Shown in pieces: positions 51,987-60,770 of a DNA stretch of 64,000 nucleotides. This DNA comes from Candidatus Eiseniibacteriota bacterium. GTDB taxonomy: Bacteria; Eisenbacteria; RBG-16-71-46; CAIMUX01. The stretch lies in the NCBI GenBank assembly GCA_016712505.1, contig JADJQY010000042.1, forward strand, positions 310,001 to 374,000, in the 5' to 3' direction. The notes beneath the pieces are model-generated. The model had not been told where the DNA came from. It saw nothing but the letters and a program-made list of their open reading frames with translations, and ran no database searches. Each line of letters starts with the position of its first letter. The first letter of the stretch is position 1. The translations under genes and the position numbers were made by a program.

Positions 51987-54008
51987 CTAGCGCGCATCGA
52001 GCAGCCGCACCTTCCCATCGATCACTCCGACTGCGAGCCGTTCCCCTGCGGGATCGAACGCCACACGGTAGACCGGATCGGCGTAACGCAGCGTGGCCAC
52101 CGGCCTCCAGGAAGCGGTCTCCCAGACGACTGCAGTCTGATCGTACGAGCCGCTCACCAGGCGCGTTCCATCCGGAGTGAAGGCAAGTCCGTAGATCGCA
52201 CCGTCGTGCTCCCGGCGCGCGGCCAGTTCCTCCCCCTTCATGGCGTCCCACACCTTGATGCGCCCGTCGGCCGCCGCGGTCACGATGTTGGCTCCGTTCG
52301 TGGTGTAGGCCAGGGCGTTCAGGTGATCCCCATGGGCCGCGATCTCGCGCAGCTTCTTCCCCGACTCGGCGTCCCAGAGGACCAGGCGACCATCCTTCCA
52401 TCCCGTGGCGAGGGTCCGCTGATCGGGGGACCAGGCCAGGGAGAGCGCGGCAATGTCTCGCCGCTCCATCGTGCGCAACAGGCGGCCGCTCACCGATTCC
52501 CAGACCCGCACCGTGCCGTCATACCCCGCGCTGGCCAGGAATCGCCCGTCGCGGTTGAGCGCGAGCTGCGGCACCCCGCCGGTGTGCCCGATGAATTCCC
52601 GGACCAGGCGCCCGCTCTCGGCCTCGAAGGAGCGGATGCGGGATCCGTTCTCGCTGGTGAAGACGCGTCCGCCGTCGCGCGAGAAGATCGCGTCGAGCGC
52701 CCCGGCCGCGTGGCCGGAGATCGAGGTCAGCACCTTTCCGCTCGCCGCGGTGAAGATTCGCACCGTCGAGTCGTGACAGGCCGCGACGAGGCGAGTCGAG
52801 TCGGGGCTCCAATCGATCCCCCAGATTCCCGACTGCGTGCCGGTGTCGAGTTCCTCCCGGGCGATGTTCCGGATGTCCCACACCCGGACCGTACCGTCCG
52901 CTCCGCCGCTCACCAGGTGCTGCCCATTGCCGTGCATCGCGACCGAGCGGACCTCACCCGTGTGGCCGCGCAGTCGCCCGAGCGGTTCCAGCGGCTTCGT
53001 GGTCCAGGCGCGGATTGTCTGGTCCTGCGACCCGGTGACCACGCAGGAGCCGCCCGGATCGAGGGCGATGGCGAGTACCTCCTTGCCGTGCCCCTCGAGC
53101 CTCCGCTCTTCGAACAGCTCGGTGTCCCAGAGGTGACCGGCCTGATCGGAGCCCGCCGCGGCCAGCCAGTCTCCGGCGTAGCTCGAGGAGATGGCGCGGA
53201 ACGCGCAGAAGGGGGTGTCGGGATCCTGGTCGTACCCGGGGCCGAGCGTGAGGAGCGCCTGCTTGTTCGCCAGATCGTAGACCTGCACCGTGTTGTCCCA
53301 CCCGGCCGAGGCGACGACATTCCGCTCGCCCAGGAAGGTGACCCCGGGAACCGGCGGACGCGGCTGGTGCGGCTGGATGGTCTCGACCACGCGGCGCGTG
53401 GAGGTGTCCCAGACCACGACCGAACCCTCGGTGCATGACGCGGCGAGCTGCGAACCGTCCTTGCTCCAGGCGACGCCGATCGGTCGGAGCGACTCGACCT
53501 TCCAGGTGTCGACGAGCAGCCCGCGGATCACATCCCAGATGCGGACCGTCCCGTCGGCCGAAGCAGAAGCGAGGACGGGCGAAGCGGTGCTGAAGGCGAT
53601 CGAGGTCACCTCCGCCTCGTGTCCCCGCAGGGTGTCGAGGCAGGTCCCGGTCTCGTAGTCCCAGACCCGGATCGTGCCGTCCTCGCCCGAGGAGGCGAAG
53701 CGCCGGCCGTTCGGGGCCACGGCAACACTCCAGACCGCCCCATCGTGCCCGACCAGCGTCGTCTCGCTCTGGTCTGCGGCCGACTGCAGGTACCGCCACT
53801 CCCAGCCCCGCCGCTCGGCGGGCGCACCCAGGATCCAGCGCTGGAGCGCCCGGGTGTCGTTGGCGGACAAAGCCCCTTGCGCCGCAGCAATGTGCGCGCG
53901 GTACGACTCAAAGGTCGGATCTGGCGCCTCGTCCGCGGCCGCGGCTCCGACGACCAACGTAAGGGCCACGACGCCACCCAGCTCCCACCGCACGCCGCCG
54001 ATCCTCAC
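51987..54008 (-). CDS. exported WD40-repeat beta-propeller protein
   Basis: A 673-residue protein. It starts at GTG 54006-54008 with GGAGG 7 nt upstream, followed by a signal segment (GGVVALTLVVGAAAA). There are about 13 WD40 units of 40-43 residues, many with the GH...D..IRVWD pattern (LRGHEAEVTSIAFSTASPVL, SGGADGTVRVWDIRN), enough for two seven-bladed propellers. An N-terminal helix region (FESYRAHIAAAQGALSAND) with RGWEWRYLQSAAD resembles the linker found in bacterial kinase-WD40 proteins, but no kinase is present. It is probably a periplasmic scaffold. Confidence 0.9.
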   Translation of the reverse strand: MRIGGVRWELGGVVALTLVVGAAAADEAPDPTFESYRAHIAAAQGALSANDTRALQRWILGAPAERRGWEWRYLQSAADQSETTLVGHDGAVWSVAVAPNGRRFASSGEDGTIRVWDYETGTCLDTLRGHEAEVTSIAFSTASPVLASASADGTVRIWDVIRGLLVDTWKVESLRPIGVAWSKDGSQLAASCTEGSVVVWDTSTRRVVETIQPHQPRPPVPGVTFLGERNVVASAGWDNTVQVYDLANKQALLTLGPGYDQDPDTPFCAFRAISSSYAGDWLAAAGSDQAGHLWDTELFEERRLEGHGKEVLAIALDPGGSCVVTGSQDQTIRAWTTKPLEPLGRLRGHTGEVRSVAMHGNGQHLVSGGADGTVRVWDIRNIAREELDTGTQSGIWGIDWSPDSTRLVAACHDSTVRIFTAASGKVLTSISGHAAGALDAIFSRDGGRVFTSENGSRIRSFEAESGRLVREFIGHTGGVPQLALNRDGRFLASAGYDGTVRVWESVSGRLLRTMERRDIAALSLAWSPDQRTLATGWKDGRLVLWDAESGKKLREIAAHGDHLNALAYTTNGANIVTAAADGRIKVWDAMKGEELAARREHDGAIYGLAFTPDGTRLVSGSYDQTAVVWETASWRPVATLRYADPVYRVAFDPAGERLAVGVIDGKVRLLDAR

Positions 54009-54031
54009 CTGTTGGCCTCCTACTTTTCGCC

Positions 54032-54099
54032 CTTGCCTGGTTCCCGGGCTTGCCTGGTTCCCGGGCTTGCCTACTTCCTGGGCTTGCCTACTTCCCGGG
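54032..54099. repeat. four 17-bp units spanning a stop codon
   Basis: CTTGCCTGGTTCCCGGG occurs twice, then CTTGCCTACTTCCTGGG and CTTGCCTACTTCCCGGG follow. The array lies between the WD40 start and the dienelactone hydrolase stop. The last unit includes the C-terminal codons and TAG of the hydrolase gene. Confidence 0.9.
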
Positions 54100-54987
54100 C
54101 TTGAGCGTCCGCCCGAACAGCTCCCGAACCTCATCCCATGCCTTGCCCGCCGAGACCTGATCGTACTTGGGGTTGCTCGGGTTAGCGAACGCGTGGACCG
54201 CATCGTAGCGGAGGATCCGCGCCTTCACCCCCGCCTCCTTCAGCGCCGCCTCGAAACCCCCGACCGTCTCCTCCGGCAGGCTCGCATCCTGGGTTCCGAA
54301 GACGCCGAGAACCTCCGCCTTGATCCCTGCGAGCTGGGCGACCTCGGTCACCGGACGCCCATAGTAGAGGACACAGGCGTCGAGATCCGGGTCGAGCAAC
54401 GCCGTCCGGAGCGACCAATGCCCACCGAAGCACCAGCCGATCGAACCGATGTGGGTCGCCTTCACCCTTGGGTCGGACTCCAGAAAGTCGATCCCTGCCC
54501 GGAGCGCCTTCAGCGACGGCTCGTCTTCCACTGCCTTGATCAACTCCATCGCCCGGTCCGGCGTCGTCGCCAGCTCGCCCCGGTAGAGGTCGACCGCGAG
54601 CGCGGCGTACCCGTCGGCCGCCAGCCGATCGGCCCAGTGCTTGATGTGGTCGTTGAGTCCCCACCACTCGTGAATCACGATCACCGCCGGCAGCGGTCCC
54701 TTCGCACCTGGCGGGAGGCTGAGATATCCCTTTGCCTCGCCAAGCTGCACCATCTCTCCCTTGAGCGCGGCGGGGGCGTCCTGCTTCAGCTCGTGGAGCT
54801 GCTTGAACTCCTCCTCGGTCACCCCCATCCACATGCCGGGGGCATCGGCCCCGTCCGCCTTGACCGCCACGGCGACCTTCCCCTTCGTACTCGCGGCTCC
54901 TCCATCCTTGGCCACCGCCCCAGCCCCGATCACGGTGGCGATCGCGGCCGCCGCGATCCCGACTGCCATCCAGTTCGCCTGCTTCAT
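54088..54987 (-). CDS. dienelactone hydrolase family protein, exported
   Basis: A 299-residue alpha/beta hydrolase. A signal anchor (NWMAVGIAAAAIATVIGAGA) and a Lys-rich linker precede the DLH domain: AVIVIHEWWGLNDHIKHWAD, the nucleophile elbow IGWCFGGHWS with a Cys nucleophile, GTQDASLPEE with the catalytic Asp, and YDAVHAFAN with the His. Substrates of exported DLH proteins are generally unknown. The ATG at 54987 has AAGGGAG upstream. It precedes the WD40 gene on the same strand by 79 bp and may be co-transcribed with it. Confidence 0.9.
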   Translation of the reverse strand: MKQANWMAVGIAAAAIATVIGAGAVAKDGGAASTKGKVAVAVKADGADAPGMWMGVTEEEFKQLHELKQDAPAALKGEMVQLGEAKGYLSLPPGAKGPLPAVIVIHEWWGLNDHIKHWADRLAADGYAALAVDLYRGELATTPDRAMELIKAVEDEPSLKALRAGIDFLESDPRVKATHIGSIGWCFGGHWSLRTALLDPDLDACVLYYGRPVTEVAQLAGIKAEVLGVFGTQDASLPEETVGGFEAALKEAGVKARILRYDAVHAFANPSNPKYDQVSAGKAWDEVRELFGRTLKPGK

Positions 54988-55096
54988 CAGCGCTCCCTTC
55001 CTTGCCTTCTTCGACGAGACCTTGCTGCCCCCGGCCACTATACCCGGCCGCGGAGCCGCCTCCCTCCTCGATCAGGGGAATCGGGGAACAACAAAC

Positions 55097-55127
55097 GAGG
55101 GTCGGACGATGAAATCGTCCGACCCTC
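55097..55127 (-). terminator. intrinsic terminator of the M16 protease gene
   Basis: A 14-bp perfect stem (55097-55110 with 55114-55127) closes on a GAA loop. On the minus strand it is followed by GTTTGTTGTT. It lies 86 nt beyond the M16 stop codon. The other nearby gene, the hydrolase at 54088-54987, starts downstream of it. Confidence 0.85.
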
Positions 55128-55212
55128 TCTGGTCGCGCCGCCGGCCGCGCATTGGCGACGCTCCCATATCGATCCGGTTGTTCTCGGTTCGGGCGTGATC
55201 TCCGCCCCCGGC

Positions 55213-58095
55213 TCAGTTCAGGTCGACCGGCTTCCCGTCGGCCGCGCGATGGGCCACCGCGCCGAGCTTGAGTTCGCCGACCTGCGCTTCGATCTGCGCC
55301 CGGTCGCCCACCGCGACGACCAGCATCCGCTCCGGCCGGATCCACTTCTTCGCCGTCTCGACCAGGTCCTGCGACGTCATGGCGTTCACCCGACCCGGCA
55401 GACTCTGGAAGTAGTCGAGCGGCTGATCGTTGAGATAGAGCTGCCCAAGCGTGCCGACCGTCTGATTGGTCGTCTCGAACTTCGCCGGCAGAGTCTGGGT
55501 GAGCGAACGCTTCGCCAGGGTCAATTCCTCTTCGGTCGCCGGGCGGGTGAGCAGGCCGCGATACTCGTTCAGCATCTCGCCGATCGAGGCTCCAGTCACG
55601 TCGGCTCGCACGCTGGCAAAGCAACCCAGCGAACTGACCCCGCGCTCGTCACCGAGCCAGGAGTAGCACCCGTAGGAGTAGCCCTTGTCTTCGCGCAGGT
55701 TCATGTTGAGTCGACCGGCGAAATTGCCGCCGACGACGACATTGAGCAGATTGAGGCGGTCCCAGTCGGGATCGGAGCGACGGGTTGCGATCTGCGCCAC
55801 GAGGAGCGCGGTCTGCGGAGCCCCCGGCTTGTCGACGATCACCAGCCGATTCGCGATGGGGCGACCGGCATCCGGCGAGGCAGGTACCTTCGCCTCTCCG
55901 ATCCAGCCGCCGAATGCATCGGTCGCGAGCTTCTTCGCCTCCCCGACCGAGAGATCACCGACCAGAATCAACGCGGCGTTGTTGGGGGCGTAGTAGTCGC
56001 GGTAGAAGGCCTGCACGTCCGCGCGGGAAATCGCCTGCACCGTCTCCTCGGTGCCGCCCGGCGTGTGCCCGTAGGGATGCGTCTCGCCGTGGAGGCACGA
56101 GCCGAGCACCCGGACGCCCGCGCCGAACGGTGCGGCCTGCTCCTCGATCAAGCCGGTGATCCGCTGGCTACGCACCCGCTCCACCTCGGCCTCGGCAAAC
56201 GAGGGCGAGAGGACCACCTCGGCCAGAATCGAGAGGGTGGGTCCGAAGTTCTGCTTCAGCGAACGACAGTTCGCGAAGGTGCCGTCGGACCCCGAGCCAA
56301 CCCCGAGGTCCGCGCCCAGCGCCTCGAGGTCGCGCGCCAGCTGCATGGCATCGCGCTTGGTCGTTCCCTCGTCGAGGAGGTCGGCGGTGAACCCGGCCAG
56401 ACCGAACTTGCCAGCCGGATCGGCCGCGCTGCCGGCACGGAGGATGATCTGTCCCGCCGCCACCGGAAGCGCCTTCGATTGATGATGATAGACCGTGAGC
56501 CCGTTGGGCAGCTCGAAGCGGTTCGGCGTGGGGAGAGCGACGGCGGCGCGAGCCGCAGCCGACGGAATGGTGTTCCGCCACGGCTCCTTCTTGGGATCCT
56601 CGGGCGAGACCTTCTCGGCCGTCGCTTCCGGCATCGGCGGAGCCGGCGGATCGGGCGGCAGCACCTTCTCGCCCGGGTCGCAGGCCACCAACGCCCGCTT
56701 GTTCCGGCCCAGCTGAGCCGCGGCGAACTCCTGAACCCCCTTCCGGGTCACCGCCGCGTAGCGGGCCAGGTCCCGATTCAGGTAGTCCGGCGTACCGTGG
56801 TAGTGATTGTACTGATTCAGCCGATCCGCGACCCCGGCGAACCCGCCCGAGCGCTCCAGGCTCGAGATCATGTCGCTCCAGATTCCATTGCGCGCCGAGG
56901 CCAGCTCCTCCTCGGTCGGGCCTTCCGTGGCCAGCCGCGCAATCTCCGCATCGATCGCAGCCTCCAGTTCCGCGTTGGTGTGCCCCGGCTTCGCCGTGGC
57001 GCTGAGCTGGAACACCGTCCCGAGGAGCTTCGACTGCGGGTCGATCGAGACATCTTGCGCAATCTGCTTGTCGTAGACGAGCGACTTGTACAGCCGGCTG
57101 GCCTTCCCCTGGCCCAGGATCCGCGCGGTGACCTTCGCCTCCGCATCACCGGGCTGGTAGATCGGTGGTGTGATCCAGGCCATGGTCAGCCGCGGCAGCT
57201 CGACCTTGTCGGTCATGCTGATCCGCCGCTCCGAGGTGATCGGCGGCGTCGTCGCCTTGATCGGCGGAACCTCGGCACCACGGGGAATCGACCCGAAGTA
57301 CCTATCGATCAGCGCCTTCGTTTCGGCCAGGTCGATGTCGCCCACGATCGCCAGACTGGCATTGTTGGGGCAGTAGTAGCGCCGGAAGAAGTCGCGCACA
57401 TCCTCGAGCTTCGCCGCCTGGACATCCTCGTGCGATCCGATCACCGCGGCATAATAAGGATGTGTCTTCGGGAAGAGGGCGTGCCAGAGCTCTTCTTCCT
57501 GCAGGCCATAGGGGGGGTTCTCCACGCCCTGGCGGCGTTCGTTCCGCACCACGTCCTGCTGATTCGCCAGGCTGACCGCATCGAGCGTTTCGAGCAGGTA
57601 GCCCATCCGGTCGCTTTCCATCCAGAGGGCCAGCTCGAGCTGACTCGACGGCACATCTTCGTGGTAGTTGGTCCGGTCGAAGTCGGTCGTGCCGTTGATG
57701 TGGGACGCCCCGGCCGCCTCCAGGAGGGAGAAGTAGCGGTCCTCCCCCACGTGGAGGGAGTTCTGGAACATCATGTGTTCGAAGAGATGAGCGAAACCGG
57801 TGCGCCCCGGCTCTTCATTCGCTGGTCCCACGTGGTACCACAGGTTCACCGCGACCAGCGGAACCCGCGCGTCCTTCCGCAGGATGACCTCCAGCCCGTT
57901 CTTCAGGGTGTAGGTCTCGAAGGGCAGATCGACCGTCGGGGGCTTCACCTCCGCGGCCGCCGGGCGTGGGAGCGACCAGCCCGCCAGGACGATCGCGGCC
58001 AGGGCGACGCCAGCAAGGGGCAAGCCGGCGAGGGGCACTCCGGTCAGGGGTACTGCGGTCAAGGTCAGTTCCGTTCGCGTCATGGGATAACGCAT
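55213..58095 (-). CDS. M16 family zinc protease (two-domain, pitrilysin-like)
   Basis: A 960-residue exported protein with the four-lobed M16 architecture in one chain. The first half has the inverted zinc motif HLFEHMMF (His103, Glu106, His107) and the downstream Glu in NERRQGVENPPYG. The second half (from about 525, PNRFELPNGLTVYHHQ) lacks HxxEH, as usual for the inactive partner domain. The signal region contains VPLAG-type pentads encoded by a 15-bp array. AGGAGG lies upstream of the ATG at 58095. It is a periplasmic peptidase, probably for peptides. Confidence 0.93.
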   Translation of the reverse strand: MRYPMTRTELTLTAVPLTGVPLAGLPLAGVALAAIVLAGWSLPRPAAAEVKPPTVDLPFETYTLKNGLEVILRKDARVPLVAVNLWYHVGPANEEPGRTGFAHLFEHMMFQNSLHVGEDRYFSLLEAAGASHINGTTDFDRTNYHEDVPSSQLELALWMESDRMGYLLETLDAVSLANQQDVVRNERRQGVENPPYGLQEEELWHALFPKTHPYYAAVIGSHEDVQAAKLEDVRDFFRRYYCPNNASLAIVGDIDLAETKALIDRYFGSIPRGAEVPPIKATTPPITSERRISMTDKVELPRLTMAWITPPIYQPGDAEAKVTARILGQGKASRLYKSLVYDKQIAQDVSIDPQSKLLGTVFQLSATAKPGHTNAELEAAIDAEIARLATEGPTEEELASARNGIWSDMISSLERSGGFAGVADRLNQYNHYHGTPDYLNRDLARYAAVTRKGVQEFAAAQLGRNKRALVACDPGEKVLPPDPPAPPMPEATAEKVSPEDPKKEPWRNTIPSAAARAAVALPTPNRFELPNGLTVYHHQSKALPVAAGQIILRAGSAADPAGKFGLAGFTADLLDEGTTKRDAMQLARDLEALGADLGVGSGSDGTFANCRSLKQNFGPTLSILAEVVLSPSFAEAEVERVRSQRITGLIEEQAAPFGAGVRVLGSCLHGETHPYGHTPGGTEETVQAISRADVQAFYRDYYAPNNAALILVGDLSVGEAKKLATDAFGGWIGEAKVPASPDAGRPIANRLVIVDKPGAPQTALLVAQIATRRSDPDWDRLNLLNVVVGGNFAGRLNMNLREDKGYSYGCYSWLGDERGVSSLGCFASVRADVTGASIGEMLNEYRGLLTRPATEEELTLAKRSLTQTLPAKFETTNQTVGTLGQLYLNDQPLDYFQSLPGRVNAMTSQDLVETAKKWIRPERMLVVAVGDRAQIEAQVGELKLGAVAHRAADGKPVDLN
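58011..58066. repeat. 15-bp units in the M16 signal-peptide coding region
   Basis: Units such as GGGGCACTCCGGTCA and GGGGTACTGCGGTCA follow each other in register with decay at both ends. They encode the pentads TAVPL, TGVPL, AGLPL and AGVAL in the leader. Confidence 0.75.
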
Positions 58096-58371
58096 CCATC
58101 TCCTCCTGTCGTGCTTTCGGCGGGCTCCGAACCCGGGCGAACCCCGGTCCCGACACCCCTGGCTTCCTGCGGACCACCACTCCAGGCGGTCCAGACCGTC
58201 TCGGCGTTCGGTGCCGCTCTGCGCGACAGAAGGGGGATGACCGAACGGGCGCGGGGAGTACGAGTGGGGCGGCGTTCGTGTTTCCGAATTTTTTGGAGTT
58301 TCCGAGAAATGATTCGTGCTGGGGGGGGAGAAGGCTGCGAGGAGCCTCGGTGCTCTCCGCAGGCGCGGAGG

Positions 58372-59163
58372 CTAGAGAGTCACGGGTGGAGGGAAGGTGA
58401 CCTTTCGGACTTCGTCCGCATGCCCACGAACGTCCCCCTTGAGTGGGTAGCCCATGGTGTCGAGCACGACCTGGATCCCTTCGCGTCGCGCAAACTTCAC
58501 TGCCGGCGTGAAGTCGCTGTCGGCGGCAACGAGGATGGTCCGATCGACGATCCGCCGAGACGCCAACCAGGCCACATCGAGGCCGATCTTCATGTCCACC
58601 CGCTTCTGCTCGAAGTTGGGCACGTAGTCCTGTTGCAGAACCGCCCTCCCGGTCGTCACAATCTCGTCCAGGGCCTTTTCCTTCAGGTTCCAGCCCCGGA
58701 ACGCCAGCTCGCCGCGCCGAAGCGCAACGTAGTCCATCCGGGCCAGCCGTTCGTGGAGTTCTTCGCGCCTTCGGTACGTTGGTTCCTTGCTGAACTCGAC
58801 CCGTTGCCTCGTGACGGGATGATCCGCTGAGCCTGAGTACGGCGAGCAGTCATTGAAGTAGATTCGGAACAGCTCCTCCCGCTCGGAGAGGCAGGCACGG
58901 GCGAAATCCCACACCTCTTGGGCTGAGGCATGCCGTCGACCAAGCTCCTTGTAGAGAGCCCGGAGGAGGAACCCTCCGTCGAGGAGAACGGCAACTCGCT
59001 TGGGGAGAAACACCGTGTTGGGGTCCGGCATCGGGGAGGTTTCCCTCGGAACTGCGGGCATGAACGGAGAAAAGATGCCCCCCTCCCGCTTGTCCATAGG
59101 AAGCGCGGAAGAGGGGCCCAATAGCTTGCGGTCCAGAGCACGCTGAATCCTGCGAAACAGCAT
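58372..59163 (-). CDS. NYN-domain (LabA/DUF88-like) protein
   Basis: A 263-residue protein. The NYN nuclease-like domain starts at KRVAVLLDGGFLLRALYKEL and ends with VDMKIGLDVAWLAS, TILVAADSDFTPAVKFAR and EGIQVVLDTMGYPLKG, giving the conserved acidic residues (Asp of LLDGGF, Asp of VDMKIGLD, Asp of AADSDF) of a PIN-like metal-dependent RNase. ATG 59161-59163 has GAGGTGG upstream. An internal ATG at 59031 would give 219 residues but has no ribosome-binding site. The RNA target is unknown. Confidence 0.85.
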   Translation of the reverse strand: MLFRRIQRALDRKLLGPSSALPMDKREGGIFSPFMPAVPRETSPMPDPNTVFLPKRVAVLLDGGFLLRALYKELGRRHASAQEVWDFARACLSEREELFRIYFNDCSPYSGSADHPVTRQRVEFSKEPTYRRREELHERLARMDYVALRRGELAFRGWNLKEKALDEIVTTGRAVLQQDYVPNFEQKRVDMKIGLDVAWLASRRIVDRTILVAADSDFTPAVKFARREGIQVVLDTMGYPLKGDVRGHADEVRKVTFPPPVTL

Positions 59164-59365
59164 CGGCCGACCACCTCGAGGATTCAAGACCGCAGCTCGG
59201 TGTTTTTTCGCAGCGCGATTTTCCGAGCTGTCGCCGGCGGGCGCGGGCCGATATAAACGGAGCGCGGCGGATCCAAGCCTCCGCCGCACCGGCTCGCAAG
59301 GTCCACCACGCTGTTGTGTTTGACGCAACCGGTCGCTCCCTGTGCGATCGGCAGGAGGACTCCCC

Positions 59366-60442
59366 ATGCGCCGGGTCTTTATCGCGCCCAGCCGTCTCAG
59401 TTTTTGCTCCTCGGTTTGCCGGGCTGGAATCTCCGCCGCCGTGGTCGCTTTCGCGACCGGTTGCGGCACCTCGCCTGACAGCTCGACCGTGCCCGATCGC
59501 CTGCCGCCCGCCGAGCAGGGAGTCGGCCCGGTGCTGCTGGAGGACTTCTCCGCCCGGCAGGTCTTCCCGCCAGACAATTGGTGGAATCTCGACATATCGA
59601 GCGCGCCAGTCGACGCCAACTCGACCGACTACCTGCAGTGGCTCGGCTTGACCAACCGGCTCCACCCCGATTTCGGTCCGCCCCCGTACGGCATTCCGTA
59701 TTGCGGGGTCCCCGACACCCAGCCGCTCGAGCAGGTCGAGTTCATCTGGTGGCCGGAGGAGAGCGACCCCGGCGCACCCGGATACCCCCCGGGGTACCCG
59801 ATTCCGGTGCAGGCGCGCACCCAGGCGAACTGGATCGAAGGCGGGGTCCCGGGCGGGGGCACCAGCGGTGACCGACACCTGCTGGTGATCGATCGCGTGC
59901 GCTGGCTCCTCTTCGAGACCTATGCCACCCGGTGGAACAGCAGCCTCAATCGCTGGGAAGCCGGCAACGGCGCCGTGTGGAATCTTGCCACCAATGATCG
60001 CCGCCCCGAAGGTTGGACCTCCGCCGACGCCGCCGGGCTCGCCATCTTTCCCGGCCTCATCCGCTGGGACGAAGCCTCGAGCGGCCAACCGATCCGCCAC
60101 GCCCTTCGCGCCACCGTGCGCGCGACCAACGGCTATGTCTGGCCAGCCTCCCACGAGGCCGGCGACACCGAAGGTGCCCTGCCGATGGGAGCCAGGCTGC
60201 GGCTCAAGTCGACGGTCCCGATCGACGGCTACGACCCGATGGTGCAGCGGATCTTCCAGGCGATGAAGACCTACGGCCTGATCATTGCCGACAACGGCTC
60301 GGACATCTACATCACCGGCACCATGGACCCGAACTGGGACAACGACATCCTCAACCCGGCGTTCCACGCACTGCACGCGAGCGACTTCGATGTGGTCGAG
60401 CTGGGATGGAATCCGGTGAACAGCGGGGTGGAGGAGAGGTAG
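59366..60442 (+). CDS. conserved exported lipoprotein of unknown function
   Basis: A 358-residue protein with a lipobox (VVAFATGC). Its body matches a family I recall from Acidobacteria and other phyla: FPPDNWWNLDIS near the start, GIPYCGVPDTQPLEQVEFIW, GDRHLLVIDRVRWLLFETYA, WTSADAAGLAIFPGLIRWDE, RHALRATVRATNGYVWPASH, MKTYGLIIADNGSDIYITGT. Many Trp/Asp residues suggest a carbohydrate-related or calcium-binding fold, but the function is unknown. AGGAGG precedes the ATG at 59366. It is divergent from the NYN gene. Confidence 0.8.
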   Translation: MRRVFIAPSRLSFCSSVCRAGISAAVVAFATGCGTSPDSSTVPDRLPPAEQGVGPVLLEDFSARQVFPPDNWWNLDISSAPVDANSTDYLQWLGLTNRLHPDFGPPPYGIPYCGVPDTQPLEQVEFIWWPEESDPGAPGYPPGYPIPVQARTQANWIEGGVPGGGTSGDRHLLVIDRVRWLLFETYATRWNSSLNRWEAGNGAVWNLATNDRRPEGWTSADAAGLAIFPGLIRWDEASSGQPIRHALRATVRATNGYVWPASHEAGDTEGALPMGARLRLKSTVPIDGYDPMVQRIFQAMKTYGLIIADNGSDIYITGTMDPNWDNDILNPAFHALHASDFDVVELGWNPVNSGVEER

Positions 60443-60685
60443 GCCAGCGATCGCGATCAACTCAGGCCGCCCTTGGTTCCGCGAACCCCGCGCCGAGGGC
60501 GGCCGCACGTACAGCAGACCCCCAGGCCGCCAGATGCTCCACCGATTCCCCCCGCGCCGAGCCAGCCGCTTCCCCGACTGCCGACAGCTTTAGTCCTGTA
60601 ACTCATGCCATAATTGTGCTTTACGACCTTGGTCGACCCGACGCTCTCGAGGGCGAACAGATGTAGAGAAAACAGCCATCGGCAT
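60443..60685. other. gene-free region upstream of the HTH-M29 gene
   Basis: No coding frame is convincing. Together with 60686-60770 it forms a 328-bp intergenic region. It becomes AT-rich toward the palindrome at 60686-60707. Presumably it holds the transcript end of the lipoprotein gene and the promoter of the fusion gene. Confidence 0.5.
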
Positions 60686-60707
60686 ATATGCGAATTTATT
60701 TGCATAT
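60686..60707. promoter_or_regulatory. 10-2-10 AT-rich palindrome, candidate ArsR-type operator
   Basis: ATATGCGAAT (60686-60695) and ATTTGCATAT (60698-60707) form an inverted repeat with one G-T mismatch and a TT spacer, 63 nt before the ATG of the HTH-M29 gene. ArsR/SmtB-family repressors bind imperfect 12-2-12 palindromes of this character, so autoregulation by the encoded HTH protein is plausible. Confidence 0.6.
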
Positions 60708-60770
60708 CGAGATGGAGATCGTGCATCTTGGTGGAGAGACGAATCGGGTCCGACCATCGAGGAAGATCCC

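Noticed and set aside
58339..58370. Terminator for the NYN gene from CTCCGC/GCGGAG (58355-58370)
   Set aside because: Two short stems lie right after the stop codon but no U-tract follows on the minus strand, so the evidence is too weak.
53674..58830. A 1718-codon plus-strand open frame across the WD40, hydrolase and M16 genes
   Set aside because: It covers three recognised genes and their terminators in antisense, crosses intergenic DNA and has no family resemblance.
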